Assembly (NCBI GenBank): GCA_022644775.1
Contig: JALCHN010000017.1
Span: 1 to 38,011 of the forward strand
Direction of reading: 5' to 3'
DNA from: Eggerthellaceae bacterium
Lineage (GTDB): Bacteria; Actinomycetota; Coriobacteriia; Coriobacteriales; Eggerthellaceae
DNA: 38,011 nt
Shown piece after piece: positions 30,315 through 37,900 of the stretch. The notes beneath the pieces were generated by a model. It did no database searches. It was not told where the DNA came from and was given only the letters and a program-made list of their open reading frames with translations. The translations under genes and the position numbers were made by a program. The first letter of the stretch is position 1; the number at the start of each line of letters is the position of its first letter.

Positions 30315-31550
30315 TTAGGCGAAGATCGAGGTGTCGCCGCGGACGTCGCCGCGGTCCTCGGCCGCCTTGATGTCGGCGTCGCTGTAGCCCAGGTCGCGCA
30401 TGATCTCTTCGGTCTGCGCGCCCATGTTGCCGTAGTTCTTGTACTCTGGCGCGCCGGGCATGCTGTCGAAGTGCACCGGGCCCGTGGGCATGATCTTGTC
30501 GCCCGAGGGGTAGGGGATCTTCACAAGCATGTCGTTGTCCCAGCAGTTCTGGTCCTCGTAGATGTCGAGCGGGGTCGAAGCCGGCTCGCAGGGCATGTCC
30601 TGTTCCTTGAGCATCTTGAGCACCTCGGCCTGCGTGAACTTGGCGAAGGCCTCGTCGAGGATGTCGACCACCTGCGTGTTGAGGCTCTTCTCGTTCACCT
30701 TCGCGCAGATGTTAATCTCCGGGTCGATCGCGAACATCTTGCTCGTGTCGATGCCGAGCGTGCTCGTAAGCTTGTCGAAGTCACGGTCGTATTCGGGCAG
30801 GCACACGCACACCCATTTGCCGTCGCTGCAGCAGTACATGTTGTTGAAGGGGTTGGGGACCTCTTTGCGGTTCTTGGGGTACTGGTTGCCGTACTGGGCC
30901 GAAATGATGCCCGTCGACAGCGTGTAGAGGCCCGCATGCTGCAGCGGCACCGACACGCGGTCGCCCTCGCCGGTGCGCGTGCGGTTGAACAGCGCCGCGG
31001 CGATGCCCGACGCCAGGAAGATCGACACGCTGAAGTCGCCCAGGCCGTTGGTGGGGATGAGCGGGGCGTCGCCGCGGTTGACGGTGGTGCCGAACACGCC
31101 GCCGCGCGCCATGTAGCAGGTCACGTCGAAGCCCGCCGCGTCCTTTTCGGCGCCCTTGTCGCCGTAGCCGGTCACCTGCGCGTACACGAGCTTGGGGAGC
31201 TTGGCGTGCAGGGTCTCGTAGTCGAGCCCCATCTTCTTCAGGCTCTTCGTGCGGTTGGACGTGAGGAAGACGTCGGCTTCCTCGAGCAGCTTCATCATGA
31301 CTTCCAGGCCGGTGTCGCTCTTCAGGTTGAGCGTGACGAACTTCTTGCCGAAGTTGGCGTAGTCGAAGGCCAGGTTCTCATCGTCGGACATGGGCATGTT
31401 GAACACGCCGGCCTGGCGACGGGCCGGGTCGCCCTTGAAGCTTTCGACCTTGATGATGTCGGCACCCCATTCGGCGAGCAGGCGGCCGGTGGTGGGGGCG
31501 GCAAGGTAGCTGGTCAGGTCGACGATCTTTACACCCTCGAGTGGTTTCAT
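30315..31550 (-). CDS. CaiB/BaiF-family CoA-transferase (class III)
   Basis: A 411-residue class III CoA-transferase, moving CoA between carboxylic acids through mixed anhydride and thioester intermediates. The opening PLEGVKIVDLTSYLAAPTTG and WGADIIKVESFKGDPAR are family hallmarks. The catalytic aspartate should be D142 in GFDVTCYMARGG, as in FldA, CaiB and formyl-CoA transferase. Members act on carnitine, cinnamate, bile acids and oxalate, among others. The acyl-CoA dehydrogenase gene upstream on the same strand suggests a CaiA/CaiB-like or Fld-like pair, where the acid is loaded with CoA, reduced, and the CoA recycled (inference). The ATG at 31550 follows AAAGGA. A hairpin lies between this gene and the dehydrogenase. 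Confidence 0.92.
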   Translation of the reverse strand: MKPLEGVKIVDLTSYLAAPTTGRLLAEWGADIIKVESFKGDPARRQAGVFNMPMSDDENLAFDYANFGKKFVTLNLKSDTGLEVMMKLLEEADVFLTSNRTKSLKKMGLDYETLHAKLPKLVYAQVTGYGDKGAEKDAAGFDVTCYMARGGVFGTTVNRGDAPLIPTNGLGDFSVSIFLASGIAAALFNRTRTGEGDRVSVPLQHAGLYTLSTGIISAQYGNQYPKNRKEVPNPFNNMYCCSDGKWVCVCLPEYDRDFDKLTSTLGIDTSKMFAIDPEINICAKVNEKSLNTQVVDILDEAFAKFTQAEVLKMLKEQDMPCEPASTPLDIYEDQNCWDNDMLVKIPYPSGDKIMPTGPVHFDSMPGAPEYKNYGNMGAQTEEIMRDLGYSDADIKAAEDRGDVRGDTSIFA

Positions 31551-31588
31551 ATGCGTTCCTTTGAACGAAGCGGATGCTATGCAGAAAT

Positions 31589-31620
31589 AAGGCCTGCCCG
31601 CAGGTTGCGTGGCAGGCCTT
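31589..31620 (-). terminator. Hairpin between acyl-CoA dehydrogenase and CoA-transferase genes
   Basis: AAGGCCTGCC (31589-31598) and GGCAGGCCTT (31611-31620) are perfect 10-nt arms with a 12-nt loop. The minus-strand tail is ATTTC. It probably reduces the amount of CoA-transferase message relative to the dehydrogenase rather than separating them fully. Confidence 0.65.
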
Positions 31621-31684
31621 TTCAATTCCAAATCGCGTCTTATGGGTGAGTCTGTTGAAGATGCGATAAGTGGTTAGCAGTGAA

Positions 31685-32872
31685 TTAGTCGTCGTATTCC
31701 ACGACGCCGCCGAACTTCTGGCAGTTGCGGGCGATGGTGATGCGCTGCACGTTGGGAGCGCCTTCCTCGAGCCACATGGCGCGCGCGTCGCGATAGAGGC
31801 GCTCGGTGGGGCCGTAGGGGCTGTCCTCGAAGTAGCCGTCGCCGCCGAAGATCTCCAGCATGCCGTCGGAAACGATGCGGGTGCAGTAGATCGAGAAGAG
31901 CTTCGCCATGGCGGCCTTTTCCTCGATGTATTTGCCGTTCGGGTCGGTGTCATAGGCCTTGCCGAAGTCACGCACCATGCAACGCAGGGCGTGCGTGTAG
32001 GTCTGCATTTCGGCGATTTCGCGCTTGATCATCTGGCGCTTGCCGATCGGCTTGCCGAAGGTCACGCGGTCGTTGGCGCGCTTCAGCGACATTTCCAGCA
32101 TGCGCTGGCACATGCCCAGGTTGGAAGCGGCGATGTGGGCGCGGGAGACGGACAGCGAGTGAATCGCGATCTCCATGCCCTGGCCTTCCTTGCCGAGCAG
32201 GTACTTCTTGTCGAGCTTCATGTTGGTGAACTTCAGGCCCGTGTGAGCGGCGCCGCGGCAGCCCATCATGTGGGGCATCGGGGTCACTTCGTAGCCCGGG
32301 GTGTCGACCGGCACGAAGAACGCGGACAGGCGGGAGTCCTTCGGGTCATCGGGGTCGGTGACGGCGATGACGTAAGCGAACTGGCAGCAGTCCGTGTGGG
32401 AGATGAGCCACTTCTCGCCGTTGAGGATGTAGTCGCCGTTCTCGTCCTTGATGGCCGTGGTGTGGATGTCGGCGCCCGTGCCACCGGTCTGCTCGGTCAG
32501 AGCGAAGCAGGTGAAGATGGTCTTGTCCTGGAACTTGTCCATGTACTGGGCCTTGAGCTCATCCGAACCGTAGTCGTCGAGGATGCGCCAGTTCAGGTCG
32601 GCCGCGTAGTGCAGGTGCATGCGCATGCCGCCCGGGCCGCGAGAGAACTCTTCCTGAACCTGCAGAATCTGCTGCTCGGTCAGGCCCCAGCCGCCGTACT
32701 GCTCCGGAAGAGCGAAACGGTAGAGGTCGTTCTGCTTTGCGAGTTCGTAGAACTCGTCGGGGAAGACGTTGGTAACCTCGATCTGAGGCTGCATTTCCTC
32801 GAACGGTCCCTCAGCCAGTTCGCGGATCTGGAGCAGATACTTCTGGAACTGCTCCTCGCTGATCTTCGCCAT
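31685..32872 (-). CDS. Acyl-CoA dehydrogenase family protein (CaiA/FldC-like enoyl-CoA reductase candidate)
   Basis: A 395-residue acyl-CoA dehydrogenase with the usual N-terminal helices, FAD-binding middle (FALTEQTGGTGADIHTTAIK, then GEKWLISHTD) and C-terminal helical domain. The catalytic base is likely E370 in LEEGAPNVQR, in the place of the YEG glutamate of short-chain enzymes. In anaerobes such proteins often run as enoyl-CoA reductases with electron-transferring flavoprotein; no Etf genes are in the window. The CoA-transferase follows downstream, and a ligase unit lies behind it on the same strand. Substrates such as crotonobetainyl-CoA or cinnamoyl-CoA are possible but not shown. The ATG at 32872 follows AAAGGAGGA. 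Confidence 0.92.
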   Translation of the reverse strand: MAKISEEQFQKYLLQIRELAEGPFEEMQPQIEVTNVFPDEFYELAKQNDLYRFALPEQYGGWGLTEQQILQVQEEFSRGPGGMRMHLHYAADLNWRILDDYGSDELKAQYMDKFQDKTIFTCFALTEQTGGTGADIHTTAIKDENGDYILNGEKWLISHTDCCQFAYVIAVTDPDDPKDSRLSAFFVPVDTPGYEVTPMPHMMGCRGAAHTGLKFTNMKLDKKYLLGKEGQGMEIAIHSLSVSRAHIAASNLGMCQRMLEMSLKRANDRVTFGKPIGKRQMIKREIAEMQTYTHALRCMVRDFGKAYDTDPNGKYIEEKAAMAKLFSIYCTRIVSDGMLEIFGGDGYFEDSPYGPTERLYRDARAMWLEEGAPNVQRITIARNCQKFGGVVEYDD

Positions 32873-32921
32873 TGAATCCTCCTTTGTAGTGGATGTCCCA
32901 ACCTCTCGTGTTGGTACTTTG

Positions 32922-32950
32922 ATTATGGAAAACCCCAGGTGGGAAGTCTA
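32922..32950 (-). promoter_or_regulatory. Promoter candidate of the dehydrogenase/CoA-transferase unit
   Basis: The minus strand has TAGACT (32950-32945), a 17-nt spacer and CATAAT (32927-32922). A CCAAC/GTTGG inverted pair (32899-32915) lies just downstream in the leader. AAAACCCCAGGT (32929-32940) inside the spacer also occurs at 723-734. Confidence 0.5.
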
Positions 32951-33048
32951 ATCGTTGGTTCCGAAGGGCTGTGGTGGATCGATAGCGGCAGCTTATGGAT
33001 GCAGGTCGGACGGGCGGGCGACAATCGGATATTCGGCCGAAAATATGC

Positions 33049-33077
33049 AAAAAAGCCCGGGGCCGAAGCCTCGGGGC
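33049..33077 (-). terminator. Intrinsic terminator of the ligase/Cys-rich gene unit
   Basis: On the minus strand GCCCCGAGG, a short loop and CCCCGGGC are followed by six T residues (33054-33049). It lies 31 nt after the stop of the Cys-rich gene. Confidence 0.75.
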
Positions 33078-33107
33078 GCGATGGAACGGTGCTGTCCGAT
33101 GCGTCGC

Positions 33108-33725
33108 TCACGGCAGTTCGTGAAGCTGGCGCAACACCGCGGCATCCTCTTTGATGCGGTCGAAACTGGCGCGCACAAGGCCCAGCCCGGCCACGTAGCA
33201 GTAGGCGCACATGCCCGATTTGCAGCGGAAGGTGCACTCTTTGCAGGGGTCGCTGTTGCAGTAGCAGTAGGCGTCTTCGTCGGCGAAGGCGAAGGTGAGC
33301 GGGGAATACTTCTTTTCGTGGACGTATTTCAGCTGCGTGCCGGTGAAGGTCTTCAGCAGAACCCATTCCAGCTGGTAGGCACGCCTGTCGGCGATGCGCC
33401 ACGACACCTTCACGCAGTTGTTGTTGAAGCCCCCGCGGAACTGGAAGTCGATCTGCACGTCTTCGGGCGCGTCGGCGACGTCGATGGGCTCAAGGCGCTC
33501 CATGGGCGCGCCGCAGGCGGCGCATATGGGCGCGGACAGGTTCTGGTAGGGTGGCTGGCCCAAAAGCGTGCGCCCGCCGCCGGTGTAGTGCAGACGGGTC
33601 CCGTTCGATATGCCCGCGTAGACGTTTCCGCAGGTGGGGCACCGGAAGACGGGCACGTCGTCGGCAGCGATGCGGGGCTTCCAAGTGGCGTGGGTGCGGG
33701 TGGGACTGTATTTCTGTTCGATCAT
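33108..33725 (-). CDS. Unrecognised cysteine-rich metalloprotein
   Basis: A 205-residue protein I cannot assign. An N-terminal zinc-ribbon-like module uses C29-x2-C32 and C68-x2-C71. A central domain (about 85-150; DFQFRGGFNNNCVKVSWRI, LEWVLLKTFTGTQLKYVHEK) looks beta-rich. The tail has seven cysteines in 23 residues (C154, C156, C161, C164, C168, C173, C176), enough for an iron-sulfur or zinc cluster. It follows the CoA ligase gene by only 12 nt on the same strand, so the two are co-expressed. The ribosome site (GAGAACG) is weak, suggesting translational coupling. A redox or CoA-pathway accessory role is inference only. Confidence 0.65.
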   Translation of the reverse strand: MIEQKYSPTRTHATWKPRIAADDVPVFRCPTCGNVYAGISNGTRLHYTGGGRTLLGQPPYQNLSAPICAACGAPMERLEPIDVADAPEDVQIDFQFRGGFNNNCVKVSWRIADRRAYQLEWVLLKTFTGTQLKYVHEKKYSPLTFAFADEDAYCYCNSDPCKECTFRCKSGMCAYCYVAGLGLVRASFDRIKEDAAVLRQLHELP

Positions 33726-33737
33726 GGCGTTCTCGTT

Positions 33738-35378
33738 CTACTCGCTGGCGGGCGCGGCGGCGGCCATGCGGCGCTCGAGCTCCGCGGCGAGCTTGAAGCG
33801 CTGCACTTTGCCGGTGGCGGTGTGGGGGATGGCGTCGATCGTCTCGATGCGCTCGGGCCAGATGCGCTTGGGCACGCCGCGGCCGGCAAGCCAGGCGGTC
33901 ACGCTGGCAACGGTGGGCGCGGTCTCGCCTGCGGGTACCGTGGTAAACAGGCAGATGCGCTCGCCCAGGCGCTCGTCGGGCACGCCGACCGTCGCGTGGT
34001 CGCCCACGCCTGGGGCTCCCGTCACGGCTTCGTCCACCTCGCGGGCCGAAATGTTCTCGCCCCCGCGGATGATGATCTCCTTCATGCGGCCGTTGATGCG
34101 GATGCGGCCTTTCGCGTCCATCGTGCACAGGTCGCCGCTGTAGAACCAGCCGTCCTCATCGAGGGCGCGTGCGGTGCGCTCTGGCTCGTTCAGATAACCC
34201 ACGAACACGTTGGGCCCGCGGCTCGCTTCCTCGCCCTGCACGCCTGCGGGCACGGGGTTGTGATCGGCATCGACCACGCGCACCTCGATGCCCTCGTAGG
34301 GGATGCCCGAAAAGCGCCCGTTCCATTCGAGCACCTCGTCGAGCGGCACGTAGGCGTGCGGGCAGCTCTCGGTCGACCCGTAGGATTCCGAAAGCAGGAT
34401 CTTGTAGCGCCAGGCGTGCGCGATCAGACTCGGCGGCACCGGGGCCCCGCCGCAGATGTAGAAGCGCAGGCTGGGAAGCGCGCCGCCCGTCTCGTCGAGG
34501 GTGCGCAGCAAATCGAAGATGAAGGGCGTGGCGCCATGGGACCAGGTGCAGCCTTCGCGGTTGATGAGCTTGACGGCGGCAGCGGGGCTATAGCGCTCCT
34601 GCAGGACCGTGGTGCCGCCCAACAGGACGGCGGCGATAAGGCCGTGGAAGAGCCCGGTGGCATGGTGCAGGGGGCTCGGCATCCACATGACGTCGTTGGG
34701 CGAGAGGTCGAGCACCGAAAGGTAGGATCTCTCGCTGAACAGGATGTTGTTGTGGGTGAAGAGCGCCTGTTTGGGCGTGCCGGTCGACCCCGACGTGGAA
34801 AGGATGCAGGCGATGTCGTCCGCATGCGACGGGGCGGGCGCGGCGAGGGGCTCGGCGCTGGCGAGCACGGTGGAAAGCGCGCGGGCGGCGTCGTGGGCCG
34901 CGGACTCGCGGTCGACGAAGAGCCGGGCGCGCAGACCGGGCACGTCGCGCAGGGCGGCGGCTTCGGCTTCGTAATCGCGCCCATGGTAGCAGGTGGGGGC
35001 CAGGTAGGCCGCACTGTCGCTCGCGCGCAGGGCTTCCGCCACGCGCGCGCCCTGCACGTGCACGTCGAGCGGGTGCATTACGGCGCCCACCTTCATGCAG
35101 GCGATGACGCAGACGGCGCATTCGGTCCATTTGGGCATCTGGAAGGTCACGACGTCGCCGTTGCCCACGCCCTGGGCGGAAAGCCAACCGGCCAGGCGGG
35201 CGGCGTCTCGGTCGATGTCGCGGAAGGTCCGGCCCGAGCGCTCGTCTTTCACGAAGGTGCGGTCGGGGGTTGCGGCCACGCGGGCGTTCCATACGTCGGC
35301 GATCGTGTCGGTACCCCACCAACCCTTGCGGTAGTAGAGGCGCTTGCGCGTCTCGCTCGTGGCGTTCTGCTCGATCAT
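33738..35378 (-). CDS. AMP-forming acyl-CoA ligase (FadK/CaiC-like)
   Basis: A 546-residue member of the ANL (acyl-CoA synthetase) superfamily, which activates a carboxylic acid to acyl-AMP and then acyl-CoA. The phosphate-binding loop is STSGSTGTPKQ (194-204). ESYGSTES, GWFYSGDL and GRMKEIIIRGGENIS are the A5, A7 and A8 motifs. The catalytic lysine sits in HTATGKVQRFK near residue 525. The acid is unknown; CaiC (carnitine), FadK (fatty acids) and aryl-acid ligases are the nearest plan. It probably supplies the first CoA thioester for the dehydrogenase and CoA-transferase encoded just downstream. The ATG at 35378 was chosen for GGAGGAGGG upstream over in-frame ATGs further out. Confidence 0.9.
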   Translation of the reverse strand: MIEQNATSETRKRLYYRKGWWGTDTIADVWNARVAATPDRTFVKDERSGRTFRDIDRDAARLAGWLSAQGVGNGDVVTFQMPKWTECAVCVIACMKVGAVMHPLDVHVQGARVAEALRASDSAAYLAPTCYHGRDYEAEAAALRDVPGLRARLFVDRESAAHDAARALSTVLASAEPLAAPAPSHADDIACILSTSGSTGTPKQALFTHNNILFSERSYLSVLDLSPNDVMWMPSPLHHATGLFHGLIAAVLLGGTTVLQERYSPAAAVKLINREGCTWSHGATPFIFDLLRTLDETGGALPSLRFYICGGAPVPPSLIAHAWRYKILLSESYGSTESCPHAYVPLDEVLEWNGRFSGIPYEGIEVRVVDADHNPVPAGVQGEEASRGPNVFVGYLNEPERTARALDEDGWFYSGDLCTMDAKGRIRINGRMKEIIIRGGENISAREVDEAVTGAPGVGDHATVGVPDERLGERICLFTTVPAGETAPTVASVTAWLAGRGVPKRIWPERIETIDAIPHTATGKVQRFKLAAELERRMAAAAPASE

Positions 35379-35572
35379 GGCACCCTCCTCCTGCAAGCGC
35401 ATCTCCCTGTGCGCGTGTGTGGAAACATGATGGTTCACCTGGGCATATATGCAATTCGATGGATATACGGAGGTGTGATTCGAGTATAGGGGGCGAAGCG
35501 CGCGAGGATTTATCCGAAGTGCTGGGGCCAAAGCGCCGAACCCATCGGTCCAGCCGATTGATGTGACAACGG

Positions 35573-35613
35573 GGCCGTGAGTCAAAGAGATGTGGCCCCT
35601 TTGACTCACGGCC
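35573..35613. repeat. GAGTCAAAG palindromic element, copy 3
   Basis: GGCCGTGAGTCAAAG (35573-35587) and CTTTGACTCACGGCC (35599-35613) are perfect 15-nt arms with loop AGATGTGGCCC. The core equals copies 1 and 2, while the outer four bases differ but still pair, which points to a kept hairpin. It lies between the flavoprotein stop and the ligase start. Confidence 0.82.
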
Positions 35614-35687
35614 GTGACAGGGGGACGAAGGCCCCGCCGCCGACGCATTCGTTCAGCAGCGGGGCATTCGGCGGGTGTGCGGCGCTC

Positions 35688-37040
35688 TTACAGCGGCAGC
35701 AGGGGCGTCAGCAGGTTGAGCATGGCCTGCGAGGCGGTGGGGAAGGTGAAGATCATCTGGGACAGGTCGCGCCCGGTGAGCTTCTGGTTGATCACGATCG
35801 CGGCGAGGTCTGCCCACACGCCGGCGTCCTGGCCGTAGAAGGCCGCGCCTTCGAGCAGCCCCGTCTCCTGCGAGAAGACGAAGGCGAATTCGGCATCGCT
35901 TTCGTTCTTCGCCTCAAAGAGCAGGCGCTTGCCGAAGTCGACGGTCTCGATGCGCCAACGGCCGGGATCGGCTTCCGCTTCGGCCAAGGTGACGCCCGCC
36001 TGCGCGATGCGCGGCAGCGTGAAGACGAGGTTGGGAATGGCGGGGTAGGAGATGGGCTCGCTGGAAAGCCCCAGAATCTGCTGGGCGATGTAGTTCGATT
36101 CGAAGGTCGCGGTGGGCGTGAGCTTGGGGATGCGCTTGGCCACGCAGTCGCCCGACGCGAAGACGTTGGGCACGGCGGTGCGCATATGGTCGTCGACTTC
36201 GATGCCGCGGCTCGAGGCGGCGATGCCGAGCGCTTCGAGCCCCAGGTTCTCGACGTTGGCGACGCGGCCCGTGGCGCCGAGCACGTAATCGCAGGCCAGA
36301 GTCGATCCGTCGGTGAAGGTGACGACGGTGTCGCCGCCGTCCTGCGCGACCGAAGAGAGCTCGTGATTCAGCAGGAAGGTGACGCCCTGGGCCTTCAGCT
36401 TGTCGACCACGCGCGACACGTAGCGGGCGGGGTACATCGAAAGGATGCGCTCGCTGTGGTGGATGACGGTGACTTCCGAACCCATGAGCGCGGCGATCGA
36501 CGCGAATTCCATCGAGATGATGCCCGCGCCCACGAAGGCGATGCGCTTGGGGAAGACGTCGACGTCGAGGAAATCGCGGCTGTCGTGGATGAGCTCGTCG
36601 CCGGGGATGCCCAAGCGGCGCGGGCGCTCGCCGGTGCCGAGCACGATGTAGTCGGCCGTGATGCGCTTTCCGCCGGCCTCGACGGTGTGCGCGTCGACCA
36701 GCGTGCCATGGCCGCGGAAGACGGGCATGCCCATCTGGGCGAACATGCCTTCGAGCACCGTGTGCACGGGGGAGATGACCTGCTTTTTGTAGGCCATTAG
36801 AGCGCTCCAGTCGACGACGGGCGTTTCGTCGACGCCGATGCCTCGGTAGCGACTGAGGCCGTCGACCAGCTCGAAGGGGGAATCGAGCAGGATCTTGGCG
36901 TTGCATCCCCAGTTGGTGCAGGTGCCGGCGACGGTGTCCTCTTCGACGAAGGCCACCTTCTTCTGCGCCTTCGCGAGCATGAGCGCCGCATGCCAGCATG
37001 CATGTCCGGATCCAATGAACACCACGTCGTAATCGTACAT
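35688..37040 (-). CDS. Pyridine nucleotide-disulfide oxidoreductase-like flavoprotein lacking the His-Glu base
   Basis: A 450-residue protein of the lipoamide dehydrogenase / mercuric reductase group. The FAD site is VVFIGSGHACWHAALML. The redox disulfide C41-x4-C46 lies in GTCTNWGCNAK (usually GGTCLNVGCIPSK). The NAD(P) site is IAFVGAGIISMEFASIAALM. FASGDC and the C-terminal dimer domain follow. At the end, FPTASQ replaces the invariant HPTxSE: F433 for the catalytic His, Q438 for the Glu. Proton transfer to a dithiol is therefore unlikely to work in the usual way, and the enzyme may reduce something else. It is the first gene of the leftward group after the palindrome, with a strong promoter at 37100-37128. 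GAGGAGG precedes the ATG at 37040. Confidence 0.85.
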   Translation of the reverse strand: MYDYDVVFIGSGHACWHAALMLAKAQKKVAFVEEDTVAGTCTNWGCNAKILLDSPFELVDGLSRYRGIGVDETPVVDWSALMAYKKQVISPVHTVLEGMFAQMGMPVFRGHGTLVDAHTVEAGGKRITADYIVLGTGERPRRLGIPGDELIHDSRDFLDVDVFPKRIAFVGAGIISMEFASIAALMGSEVTVIHHSERILSMYPARYVSRVVDKLKAQGVTFLLNHELSSVAQDGGDTVVTFTDGSTLACDYVLGATGRVANVENLGLEALGIAASSRGIEVDDHMRTAVPNVFASGDCVAKRIPKLTPTATFESNYIAQQILGLSSEPISYPAIPNLVFTLPRIAQAGVTLAEAEADPGRWRIETVDFGKRLLFEAKNESDAEFAFVFSQETGLLEGAAFYGQDAGVWADLAAIVINQKLTGRDLSQMIFTFPTASQAMLNLLTPLLPL

Positions 37041-37099
37041 AGTTGCCTCCTCGACTTCGCGGTCAGTACCTGCTGGCCTTATGTATTGAACTACAAACA

Positions 37100-37128
37100 A
37101 TTGTGCACAATCAAATAGAGCACGTCAA
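37100..37128 (-). promoter_or_regulatory. Promoter of the flavoprotein gene with ATTGTGCACAAT operator
   Basis: The minus strand has TTGACG (37128-37123), 17 nt, then CACAAT (37105-37100), one of the best consensus promoters in the window. The perfect 12-nt palindrome ATTGTGCACAAT (37100-37111) covers the -10, so a repressor would block RNA polymerase. Confidence 0.65.
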
Positions 37129-37374
37129 GTATGCGACGGAAATTTTCTAGGGGGGGTGCGGAGCTGGACGAGGGCGCGGCGAGCCCGGGGTAAGGGCCGC
37201 ATGTGTCCCTTCGTGCGTGGCGAGGCTCCATCCTCCCTCGCCTGCCTCCCGCAGGGCCCACTCTCGCGCCCAATGCGGGCGAAGCCCTACCAATTCTGCG
37301 CCGGTACTCTATGATGTAGGGCGTAAGGGAAAGCGGGCGGCGCGCATCGCCGCAAGGCTCGAGCGGAGCGGCAT

Positions 37375-37884
37375 ATGAAGACCACTGAAACTCTGAAAAG
37401 CGACAAGCGCGGGTTCACCTTGGTGGAGCTCATCGTCGTCCTCGTGATCTTGGCGGTTCTGGCCGCCATTCTCGTGCCCACGCTGATCGGCTACATCAAC
37501 CAGGCGGGCTCGCAGAAGGACTACGCGGCGGCCCAGTCGCTGCGCGAAGCCGCCCAAGCCGAAATCGACGAGCACTATGCCGAAGTGCCTTCCGAACAGA
37601 ACTACCAGGTCATCTACTACGCAGGCGGTAACTCGGGCAGACCGAAGCCCTATAACACCGACGCCATTGCTCTGGCGGGGCTCGATCAAAGCCACGTGTG
37701 CTATGTCTTCTACGTGGACGCCCAGACGCACCAGGTCGAAGAAGGCTGCGTGGCGTTTGCGGGCAAGCACGCCTATTACCTTACGTCTGACAACCAGTGG
37801 ACCACGACCAAGCCCACCACCACCGAATATAAGACGGATGCGGCTCTGTCGATGTACGACTACATCCTCGACAAAGTGCAGTAA
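37375..37884 (+). CDS. Type IV pilin-like / pseudopilin protein
   Basis: A 169-residue prepilin. A short charged leader ends KRG, followed by FTLVELIVVLVILAVLAAIL. Cleavage is expected after G13, giving F14 as first mature residue and E18 as the conserved fifth-position glutamate. The helix is followed by a globular domain with Cys near 115 and 124 (HVCYVFYV ... EEGCVAFAG), possibly a disulfide loop as in minor pilins. No peptidase, ATPase or platform gene lies in the window, so it may belong to a split or partly lost pilus or competence system. The ATG follows GGAG at 7 nt. An IS3-family element begins 17 nt after the stop. Confidence 0.88.
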   Translation: MKTTETLKSDKRGFTLVELIVVLVILAVLAAILVPTLIGYINQAGSQKDYAAAQSLREAAQAEIDEHYAEVPSEQNYQVIYYAGGNSGRPKPYNTDAIALAGLDQSHVCYVFYVDAQTHQVEEGCVAFAGKHAYYLTSDNQWTTTKPTTTEYKTDAALSMYDYILDKVQ

Positions 37885-37900
37885 CGTTTGAACCTAGTTG

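Noticed and set aside
33108-33725. Desulfoferrodoxin / superoxide reductase
   Set aside because: The protein is Cys-rich and has a beta-rich middle, but the His-rich iron site of superoxide reductase is missing.
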